NCBI GenBank assembly: GCA_021203865.1
Contig: JAJQAJ010000034.1
Span: 1 to 35,485, forward strand
Source: Clostridia bacterium
GTDB taxonomy: Bacteria > Bacillota > Clostridia > Christensenellales > Borkfalkiaceae
DNA length: 35,485 nucleotides
Direction: 5' to 3'
Below, piece after piece: positions 17,625 to 24,005 of the stretch. Made by a program: the position numbers and the translations under genes. Numbering within the stretch: position 1 is the first letter of the stretch; every line of letters starts with the position of its first letter. The notes under the pieces are model-generated. The model saw nothing but the letters and a program-made list of their open reading frames with translations, did not search any database and was not told the DNA's origin.

Positions 17625-18587
17625 ATGAAGAGAATCGGCTTATTGACAAGTGGCGGAGACGCTCCCGGGATGAATGCCTGCATAAGGGCTGTCGTTCGGA
17701 CGGCCATATATTACGGCATGGAAATTTACGGCATTGAGAGAGGTTACCAAGGTCTTATAGACGATGAGATGCAGGAGATGAACATGCGTTCGGTATCCGA
17801 CATCGTCCAGAGGGGCGGCACCGTGCTTCGCACCGCGAGATGTCTTGAAATGCTGACGCGCGAGGGACAGAAGAAGGCCGTGAGGACGCTGGAAAATCAC
17901 GGCATAGAGGGACTCGTGGTGGTCGGTGGCGACGGCTCTTTCCGCGGCGCCAAATGTCTTTCCGAGGACTACGGAATCCCCACGATAGGCATCCCGGGCA
18001 CCATAGACAACGACCTCGAATACACCGACTACACTTTGGGTTTTGACACGGCCGTCAACACCTGCATAGACGTCATAAACAAACTCCGCGACACGATGAC
18101 CTCGCATGAGAGGATTTCGGTTGTCGAAGTCATGGGAAGAAGGTGCGGAGACATAGCCCTGTACGCCGGAATATCTTCCGGGGCGGAGATTATAGTAGTG
18201 CCCGAGATAGTTTTTGACCTCGACGACATAGTCATAAAGATAAACCGTTCCCGCGCGAACGGAAAGCATTCCAACATCATAGTCGTGGCCGAGGGTGTAT
18301 GTTCGGCCGAGGATTTCGCCAAACAGCTTCAGAGCGTGACGACATACTCCGTGAGATCGACGACGATAGGCCACATCCAGAGGGGCGGCTCTCCGACAAT
18401 GGCCGACAGAATGCTCGCCGCGCAGTTCGGCAACAAGGCCGTGAGGCTTCTCTACGAGGGTGTCGGAAACAGGGTCGTGGGCATCCACAAAAACGAGATA
18501 ATAGACCTTGACATCTCAGAAGCCGTGAACATGAAGAAGAAATTCAACTACGAACTTTACCAAACTCTTCAAATGATTTCATTATAA
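17625..18587 (+). CDS. pfkA: ATP-dependent 6-phosphofructokinase
   Basis: The 320-residue enzyme converts fructose 6-phosphate to fructose 1,6-bisphosphate, the committed step of glycolysis. Length matches the bacterial PfkA family. Motifs are GGDAPGMN (10-17), GGDGS (101-105), PGTIDND (124-130) with catalytic D128, and MGRRCGDIAL. The Gly in GGDGS and in PGTIDND points to ATP rather than pyrophosphate as phosphoryl donor. GGGGGAG lies 7 nt before the start. Its own promoter precedes it and a terminator follows it. Confidence 0.96.
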   Translation: MKRIGLLTSGGDAPGMNACIRAVVRTAIYYGMEIYGIERGYQGLIDDEMQEMNMRSVSDIVQRGGTVLRTARCLEMLTREGQKKAVRTLENHGIEGLVVVGGDGSFRGAKCLSEDYGIPTIGIPGTIDNDLEYTDYTLGFDTAVNTCIDVINKLRDTMTSHERISVVEVMGRRCGDIALYAGISSGAEIIVVPEIVFDLDDIVIKINRSRANGKHSNIIVVAEGVCSAEDFAKQLQSVTTYSVRSTTIGHIQRGGSPTMADRMLAAQFGNKAVRLLYEGVGNRVVGIHKNEIIDLDISEAVNMKKKFNYELYQTLQMISL

Positions 18588-18593
18588 AAATGG

Positions 18594-18618
18594 CCGCCTC
18601 ACCTAAGGCGGTTTTTTT
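18594..18618 (+). terminator. terminator between pfkA and the PfkB-family gene
   Basis: CCGCCT (18594-18599) and AGGCGG (18606-18611) form the stem, followed by seven T residues. Only 35 nt separate the T-run from the next start codon. Confidence 0.85.
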
Positions 18619-18653
18619 AAGCAAAATAAGAATTTTACAAGGAACTTCAAGGT

Positions 18654-19586
18654 ATGATTCTGACGATATGTCCGAGTCCGTGCCTCGACATCGACATTGA
18701 GGTGGACTCTCTGAGCGTTGGGAAAAGCAACAGCGTCGTCACGAAGAGCGTGCTTTGCACGGGCAAGGCTTTGAACGTCGCGGTGGGTCTTTCGCGTCTC
18801 GGGTCCGAGAGTTTCGCCACCGGTTTCATGTATGAGGAAAACTCAAGACAGTTCGAGCATTACCTTCATCTTAACGGCGTGCCGTACAAATTCGTCTGGT
18901 GTGACGGACGGGTGAGGGAAAACTACAAAATCATCGACAACAAGGGCATGCTCACGGAGGTAAACGACGTGTCTCCCGCGGTGGGTGAGATAAAAGAGGA
19001 AGAGCTTTTGAAGCTCGTGACCGACATGTCGCCTTCGTGCAGCGCGGTTGTAATATCGGGTTCTCTTCCGAGGGACTTAGGACCTGAATTTTACGGCAGG
19101 GTTCTTTCCGTCGTTCCCCAGAATGTGAAAAAGGTGGTTGACACCGAGGGGGAAAGACTTTTTTCGGCGCTTTCCGCAGGCGGAGCTGCGCTCGTAAAAC
19201 CCAACATGGACGAACTTCGCCGTACGACCAAGATGCCGGTCAGGAACACGCATGAAGTTTTGGAAGCTTCTTACACGCTTCTTGCCCGCGGCGCCGGGAT
19301 TGTTCTCGTTTCAATGGGTATGGACGGCGCGATAATAACGGACGGAAGACGAAACTTTTTCGCGAAATCGGTGAATGTCGCCATGAACTCCACTTTGGGC
19401 GCGGGCGACGCCATGGTTGCGGGAGCCGCCGACGCTCTCATTAAGGGCGCTGAACTTAAAGAGATTCTGCTATGCGGCATGGCCGCGGGCACGGCTTCGG
19501 TGACACAGCCGGGTACGATATCCTTCACAAAGGAAAAGTACGACGAGGTTTTGACGTCGATTTCCGCCGAGGAAATTTTCGACTGA
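18654..19586 (+). CDS. PfkB-family hexose kinase, probably 1-phosphofructokinase
   Basis: The 310-residue ribokinase-fold enzyme fits the FruK/LacC subgroup: TGKALNVAVGLSRLG near residue 40, VKPNMDEL, and the C-terminal NSTLGAGD with the catalytic base D252. These enzymes phosphorylate fructose 1-phosphate, tagatose 6-phosphate or related sugar phosphates. No PTS or FruR gene is adjacent, so the substrate is uncertain. AAGGAA (18639-18644) is 9 nt before the ATG. There is no room for a normal promoter between the pfkA terminator and the start, so expression may depend on readthrough from pfkA. Confidence 0.88.
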   Translation: MILTICPSPCLDIDIEVDSLSVGKSNSVVTKSVLCTGKALNVAVGLSRLGSESFATGFMYEENSRQFEHYLHLNGVPYKFVWCDGRVRENYKIIDNKGMLTEVNDVSPAVGEIKEEELLKLVTDMSPSCSAVVISGSLPRDLGPEFYGRVLSVVPQNVKKVVDTEGERLFSALSAGGAALVKPNMDELRRTTKMPVRNTHEVLEASYTLLARGAGIVLVSMGMDGAIITDGRRNFFAKSVNVAMNSTLGAGDAMVAGAADALIKGAELKEILLCGMAAGTASVTQPGTISFTKEKYDEVLTSISAEEIFD

Positions 19587-19598
19587 CTTTTAATTTGC

Positions 19599-19627
19599 TT
19601 GATTTTAGACTTTTGTTGTCTTAAAAT
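19599..19627 (+). promoter_or_regulatory. promoter of the cysteine-rich protein gene
   Basis: TTGATT (19599-19604) and TAAAAT (19622-19627) are 17 nt apart, 57 nt before the start codon. Confidence 0.6.
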
Positions 19628-19684
19628 GTTTCTTACTTTATATTCCAGCGTTCAACAAATACTCACATGGTTCGGAGGTTATTT

Positions 19685-20044
19685 ATGTGGAGTGAAGGCA
19701 ATCTTAAAGGACTTATGTCCCAGCTTCCCAAGGTCATAAACGACGCAAATCTTTCAAGGATTCAGGAGTGCATCGATTATGACAAGTTCATATCGAGCTA
19801 TGATTTGGGTGAGGACCTTTGCGGCACGTACGCGCCTTTCTGCGAGGGCTGCGACAAGACGAGGGAATTTCCTTGCGCGTACGCCTATCTCAAAATGATT
19901 CAAAAGGAAGGTTCCGACATAAGGATGGAGGGGGAAAACGTCAAACCCACGGGAGACGCCGATTTCAGAGGCGACGGAGCGAGGGTGACGAGGACCACAA
20001 AGCCTAGGTCATCGACCGCGAAAAAGCCGGCGGTTAAAAAATAA
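19685..20044 (+). CDS. small cysteine-rich protein of unknown function
   Basis: The 119-residue product is not recognised. A start at 19685 is chosen because GGAGG (19674-19678) is 6 nt upstream; an in-frame ATG at 19667 lies before that site. Residues 1-45 look helical. Five cysteines occur at 29, 46, 53, 56 and 64, the last four spaced C-x6-C-x2-C-x7-C, which could bind a metal ion. The last 25 residues are rich in Lys, Arg, Thr, Ala and Pro, a probable flexible nucleic-acid-binding tail. It lies 33 nt upstream of the CNNM/CBS protein and may share its transcript. Confidence 0.75.
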   Translation: MWSEGNLKGLMSQLPKVINDANLSRIQECIDYDKFISSYDLGEDLCGTYAPFCEGCDKTREFPCAYAYLKMIQKEGSDIRMEGENVKPTGDADFRGDGARVTRTTKPRSSTAKKPAVKK

Positions 20045-20077
20045 ATTTAACAGGATAGAGGATTTGCAAGGGCGAAA

Positions 20078-21400
20078 ATGTCTGTTCCGTTATATATTGT
20101 CATAATTGTCATTCTGATTTTCTTTTCCGCGATGTTTTCCGGAGCGGAGACCATGTATTTTTCGCACAACAAAATAAGGATGAAGGCGCTCGCGGCAAAC
20201 GGAAACAAACGTGCGCAGCGCGTCATCAAAATGTGCGACAATCCCGACAAGCTCATCACGACCATCCTTGTCGGCAACAACATCTGCAACATCACCGCCA
20301 CGACGCTCTCTGGGATGATGTTCCTTAAAATCATAACCGAGAATGACGGACTCGCCGGCACGATTTCTACCATCGTGATGACCGTCATCATGCTTCTTTT
20401 CGGCGAGATCACGCCTAAGACTCTGTTCCAGAAGACAGCCGACACGGCGGCGATGCGTTTTGTCGACTTCATGATGTTCTTCTACATCATCCTGACGCCC
20501 TTTTCATGGCTGTTCGGACTCTGGCAGAAGCTTCTCAACAGGATGACGAGGAACCGCGGTAAAACAAAGATTACCGATGACGAGCTCATGACATATGTCG
20601 AAGAGGCGGAAAGCGGCGGCTCCATAAACGAATACGAGAGTGACCTCATACGTTCGGCAATTGAGTTTGACGACCAGAAGGTCAAAGAAATCTTGACGCC
20701 TAGGGTAGACGTCGACGCGCTTCCCCGCGGCACTGACGTGGAGACCGCACTAAGACTTTTTCAGGAGTCCGGTCACAGCAGACTTCCCGTGTATGACGGT
20801 ACGATTGACAACGTTGTCGGCATCCTGAACGTCAAGGATTTCTACAAAAGTTATCTGGAAGGCGCGAAGACCATAGATGCCGCCACGAGTGACAAGGTCA
20901 TTTATTCGACGCCGTCCATGAAGATATCCGAGCTCATGCGGATACTTCAAAAAGACAAAAACCACCTCGCCGTAGTCATTGACGAGTTCGGCGGCACGCA
21001 CGGCATCGTCTCCCTCGAAGACATTCTCGAAGAGCTTGTGGGAGAAATCTGGGACGAACACGACAAGGTGGTCGAATATTTCAAAGAGATAGGTGACAAA
21101 AAATATGAGGTGGACTGTTCGGTATCTTTTTCCGATTTTATCGACGAGTTCGGCCTTAAAATTGAAGAGGACGCCTACGACGTAACTCAGCTTTCGGGCT
21201 TCATCGCGGAAATCATGGCTAAAATTCCCGAAGAGGGAGACGAGGTGAATTTCCAGAACCTCGCGATAAAGGTCACGAAATGTCAGCACATGAAGGCCAT
21301 TACTTGTGAGATAGAAGTTCTCAAAAGCCCTGAGGGTGACGGCGGAGATGAAGAAGAGGAAGACGCCAACGACAAACTTTTGAAATTTTTGGAGAAATGA
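20078..21400 (+). CDS. CNNM/CBS/CorC-family membrane protein (hemolysin C-like)
   Basis: The 440-residue product has the three-part CorC/HlyC-family layout. An N-terminal CNNM (DUF21) membrane domain has hydrophobic segments at about 4-22, 62-82, 92-112 and 130-150. A CBS pair follows (about 200-320), with HSRLPVYDG and HLAVVIDEFGGTHGIVSLEDILEELVGEI. A CorC_HlyC domain ends the protein (about 340-425), and the tail is acidic. Family members are linked to magnesium/cobalt export or resistance; the name hemolysin is historical. AAGGG lies 5 nt before the start. A GC-rich terminator follows. Confidence 0.93.
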   Translation: MSVPLYIVIIVILIFFSAMFSGAETMYFSHNKIRMKALAANGNKRAQRVIKMCDNPDKLITTILVGNNICNITATTLSGMMFLKIITENDGLAGTISTIVMTVIMLLFGEITPKTLFQKTADTAAMRFVDFMMFFYIILTPFSWLFGLWQKLLNRMTRNRGKTKITDDELMTYVEEAESGGSINEYESDLIRSAIEFDDQKVKEILTPRVDVDALPRGTDVETALRLFQESGHSRLPVYDGTIDNVVGILNVKDFYKSYLEGAKTIDAATSDKVIYSTPSMKISELMRILQKDKNHLAVVIDEFGGTHGIVSLEDILEELVGEIWDEHDKVVEYFKEIGDKKYEVDCSVSFSDFIDEFGLKIEEDAYDVTQLSGFIAEIMAKIPEEGDEVNFQNLAIKVTKCQHMKAITCEIEVLKSPEGDGGDEEEEDANDKLLKFLEK

Positions 21401-21404
21401 TTTT

Positions 21405-21430
21405 GGCGCGGGACAACCCCGCGCCTTCAT
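21405..21430 (+). terminator. GC-rich hairpin after the CNNM/CBS gene
   Basis: GGCGCGGG (21405-21412) and CCCGCGCC (21418-21425) form a perfect 8-bp stem. The trailing sequence is TTCATT, a weak T-tract. The motif GGTTAATTTTAACC follows at 21435-21448. Confidence 0.6.
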
Positions 21431-21490
21431 TGACGGTTAATTTTAACCTTCTCTGAATGGCCTTTTTTTCTCATTTCCAGCTCATATGGT

Positions 21491-21519
21491 TTGACTTGAA
21501 CTTCTTTCACAAATATAAT
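21491..21519 (+). promoter_or_regulatory. promoter of the tRNA-Thr gene
   Basis: TTGACT (21491-21496) and TATAAT (21514-21519) are separated by 17 nt; the tRNA begins 17 nt after the -10 box. Confidence 0.85.
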
Positions 21520-21536
21520 AAAAAGGTAATTCACTT

Positions 21537-21612
21537 GCTGCTGTGGCTCAGATGGTAGAGCACATCCATGGTAAGGATGGGGTCGGCGGTTCAAGTCCGC
21601 CCAGCAGCTCCA
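21537..21612 (+). tRNA. tRNA-Thr (anticodon GGT)
   Basis: The 76-nt gene folds as a complete cloverleaf. The acceptor arms are GCTGCTG (21537-21543) and CAGCAGC (21602-21608), the D arm is GCTC/GAGC, the anticodon stem is CATCC/GGATG with loop ATGGTAA and anticodon GGT, and the T arm is GGCGG/CCGCC with TTCAAGT. The discriminator base is T and CCA is encoded. It reads threonine codons ACC and ACT. Confidence 0.96.
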
Positions 21613-21619
21613 AAGGAAG

Positions 21620-21648
21620 GCATTGAATTTTCGTTCGATGCTTTTTTT
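21620..21648 (+). terminator. terminator after tRNA-Thr
   Basis: GCATTGAA (21620-21627) pairs with TTCGATGC (21634-21641) with one G-T pair, followed by seven T residues. It ends 17 nt before the luxS start codon. Confidence 0.8.
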
Positions 21649-21665
21649 ATATCGGGGAGGAGAAC

Positions 21666-22133
21666 ATGGACAAAATAGAAAGTTTCAAAGTTGACCACGA
21701 AAGGCTGGAAAGCGGACTCTATGTTTCGAGAAAGGACTTTAAAGACGGCGTCGCTGTGACGACATTCGACATGAGGGTGACGCGTCCCAACCGCGAGCCC
21801 GTGATGGACATGCCGGCGATTCACACCATAGAACACCTCGGGGCTACTTTTCTTCGCAACTCAAAAATAGCAAAGGATGTAGTCTATTTCGGACCCATGG
21901 GCTGCCGCACGGGATTCTACATACTTCTTTTCGGTGACCTCGCGCCCGAAGACATCTTTTCCCTTGTCATGGAGATGACGGATTTTATAATCTCTTATGA
22001 GGGGGATATTCCGGGGGCAACGCCGGGAGAGTGCGGAAACTATTCCGAACAGAACCTTGACATGGCGAAGTTTTACATGAGAGAGTACAAAAAAAGACTG
22101 TGGGAAAATAAAAGCTTCACCTATCCCGAGTAA
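21666..22133 (+). CDS. luxS: S-ribosylhomocysteine lyase (AI-2 synthesis)
   Basis: The 155-residue enzyme cleaves S-ribosylhomocysteine to homocysteine and DPD, the precursor of autoinducer-2, in the activated methyl cycle. The metal ligands H53 and H57 lie in HTIEH and C123 in GECGNY, and the catalytic cysteine is C80 in GPMGCRTG. Length is normal for LuxS. GGGGAGGAG lies just upstream. There is no space for a promoter between the tRNA terminator and this gene, so readthrough from the tRNA-Thr transcript is likely. No pfs gene is adjacent. Confidence 0.96.
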   Translation: MDKIESFKVDHERLESGLYVSRKDFKDGVAVTTFDMRVTRPNREPVMDMPAIHTIEHLGATFLRNSKIAKDVVYFGPMGCRTGFYILLFGDLAPEDIFSLVMEMTDFIISYEGDIPGATPGECGNYSEQNLDMAKFYMREYKKRLWENKSFTYPE

Positions 22134-22139
22134 AAAACT

Positions 22140-22172
22140 GTGCCTCGTAAGAGCGCGGCACGTATTATTTTT
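22140..22172. terminator. terminator between convergent luxS and the DnaD-like gene
   Basis: GTGCC (22140-22144) and GGCAC (22157-22161) form a short stem followed by GTATTATTTTT on the plus strand. It overlaps the last codons of the minus-strand gene. Confidence 0.5.
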
Positions 22173-23859
22173 CACCGATGAGTTTTTTGAGACACTTGCA
22201 CGCGCGGCCTTTGGAGTCGTATCCCGTGTCGCCGCAGACGGGGCAGGAGTACTTGGGTTTGAGATCTTCTCTCACAAATCCCAGCCTTGAAAGTGCCTCG
22301 TCTTTTTTTTCGTCGTAAAATTTTATTTTCTCTTGGATAGGATCCGCGTTTTCGGGATTTCTGACCTCCGCGAAAGCGAGTTCAACTGAGAGCGCGGAAA
22401 GTTGTTTTTCCGCCGCGCTGAATTCTTCATCCTCCATGCAGATACGCAGGACATTTTCAGCTTTTTCTTCAGCGGTCTGGCGAAGCTCGGAGTAGTAAGA
22501 TTCTATCCTCGATTTGTCCCAGCCATGGCCGTTTTGTCCGCCCGCGCCTTCGGCTTCCTCTTTCGTGAAGACTCCGTCCGATTTCCAGCGCGACAAAATT
22601 TTGCTCATGTACGCGAGCGGTATGTTTTTGCTTTCGGACAATGAGGCGGCGTAAATTAGCATGTCGGAATCAAATCCCCAGTTTTTCCAGAGCGCGACTT
22701 TCTCCCTGTCACCTGAGGCGATGCCGCGCGTGAGACCGCATGCCGAAAGGATGGCGGACACTAGCTTGTCGTCCTCTATTTCGCGCGCGATGTGTTCTTC
22801 GACGGCGCCTTTGTCGACTATCCCTTCATTTATGAGTGTCTTTATGTATTCGTCCATGTCCTCAAAGCTTTTTTTGCCTTTGCGGAAACATCTGCTTGCT
22901 ATGAGTTTCAGAACGTCGCCAGTGTATCCCTCGTCAAACCAGCGGTTTACGAAAGTGTCGACGTAGGTGTCGGCGTTGCCCATGTACACCCCGAGGTTTC
23001 TCGCTATGTCTTTTGCCGCGGCGTATACCGAGCTTCTCGATTCATGAAACGCCCTTATTTCGACATCGTCGAATTTTTTGTTGTTGTAGAGCTCCCTAAG
23101 AATTTCGTCTATCTTTTCGACCGACTTCGTTTTGAAAAGCTTACCCGCAAGGGCTATGGATTTTTCCGGGAAGCCCATTTCCACCCATTTTCTGTAATAG
23201 TTGTCGTCGTCAAGCTCGGGTTTTCTTTTTATGCCCAGTTCGTTGAATATGCGTATCATCCCCGCGGAAACGTTGGAGAGGTACGCGAGCTTTTCCGACA
23301 CCTTCTCAGTCGTCACGCAACCTTCGTCAATGAAGGAGTGGATGACTTTTTTTATGTATGCGTGGCCTATGGCGTCACCTTTCAAAGTCACGCAGTACGC
23401 TATTATCTGCAAAAGCGCGTTGTCCTCTATGCCGTATTCGTCGAGAAAAAAAATGTAGTCGCGGTATTCGTTGGGAAGGACGTTGCGGCCCGAGATGATG
23501 GGCTGCACACTCTTGCAAAAATCCGCGTGTTCGTTTGTGCGCATGGTCTTGGGTTTTCCCATGAGGTTCGAGCAGTCTTCTATCTCGATTTCGAGCGGGG
23601 CCGTGGAAGTTATCGTGATAAGTTCATTCTGTTCGAGTTCACGAAAGACGGCCACCAGGTGTTCTTCCTCCATGTCAAGAGAGTGCGCGACGTCATACGC
23701 CGTGAAGGAGTCCATGGACGAAGCTCCCACGTAGAGCGCGTAGAGATAGACTCTGACGGCGTCTCCGGACAGGGTTTTCAGGTATTTCGAGATGAATTTG
23801 TTCTGCACGCTTGTGAACGCGCGCCCCTTCATGATGTCGCCCACTCTGACGAAAGCCAT
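22165..23859 (-). CDS. DnaD-repeat protein with a C-terminal helicase-loader-type zinc module
   Basis: The 564-residue product appears to have several DnaD/DnaB_2-like helical units: about 115-175 (DYIFFLDEYGIEDNALLQII), 190-250, 270-345 and 375-430 (WKNWGFDSDMLIYAA). DnaD-type proteins take part in primosome assembly at origins. The last 100 residues differ. They contain a long helical stretch, then FVREDLKPKYSCPVCGDTGY with C539, C542, C554 and C556, and end in KCLKKLIGEK. This matches the N-terminal zinc region of DnaC/DnaI helicase loaders, but no Walker A or AAA+ domain follows. The N-terminal 100 residues resemble the winged-helix part of DnaD. It is read from its own promoter at 23921-23949. 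Domain limits are judged by eye. Confidence 0.85.
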   Translation of the reverse strand: MAFVRVGDIMKGRAFTSVQNKFISKYLKTLSGDAVRVYLYALYVGASSMDSFTAYDVAHSLDMEEEHLVAVFRELEQNELITITSTAPLEIEIEDCSNLMGKPKTMRTNEHADFCKSVQPIISGRNVLPNEYRDYIFFLDEYGIEDNALLQIIAYCVTLKGDAIGHAYIKKVIHSFIDEGCVTTEKVSEKLAYLSNVSAGMIRIFNELGIKRKPELDDDNYYRKWVEMGFPEKSIALAGKLFKTKSVEKIDEILRELYNNKKFDDVEIRAFHESRSSVYAAAKDIARNLGVYMGNADTYVDTFVNRWFDEGYTGDVLKLIASRCFRKGKKSFEDMDEYIKTLINEGIVDKGAVEEHIAREIEDDKLVSAILSACGLTRGIASGDREKVALWKNWGFDSDMLIYAASLSESKNIPLAYMSKILSRWKSDGVFTKEEAEGAGGQNGHGWDKSRIESYYSELRQTAEEKAENVLRICMEDEEFSAAEKQLSALSVELAFAEVRNPENADPIQEKIKFYDEKKDEALSRLGFVREDLKPKYSCPVCGDTGYDSKGRACKCLKKLIGEK

Positions 23860-23880
23860 GCCGCATACTCCCCATATGGC

Positions 23881-23909
23881 TTGATTTTAGACAAGTCATA
23901 GTCTATAAT
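23881..23909 (+). promoter_or_regulatory. promoter of the ten-gene plus-strand unit
   Basis: TTGATT (23881-23886) and a perfect TATAAT (23904-23909) are 17 nt apart. Transcription would begin near 23916, about 90 nt before the hydrolase start. Confidence 0.75.
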
Positions 23910-23920
23910 GTGATAGTGTT

Positions 23921-23949
23921 ATTATAGATAAATCGGGTTGAAAAATCAA
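23921..23949 (-). promoter_or_regulatory. promoter of the DnaD-like gene
   Basis: Read on the minus strand, TTGATT (23949-23944) and TATAAT (23926-23921) are 17 nt apart. Its -10 box lies 11 nt from the -10 box of the opposing promoter, so the two are face to face and should interfere with each other. Confidence 0.75.
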
Positions 23950-24005
23950 TTTTTTTTGGGGACGCCGGTACATGGCCGGAGCGCCCAGATACCCGGGAGT
24001 TGAAA

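Noticed and set aside
21640-21660. possible luxS promoter TTGAAT with TTATAT
   Set aside because: The -10 box matches only three of six positions, and the start would fall downstream of the ribosome site.
22792-23901. 369-codon plus-strand open frame opposite the DnaD-like gene
   Set aside because: It is a shadow of the minus-strand gene: no ribosome site, and the DnaD motifs are clear on the other strand.
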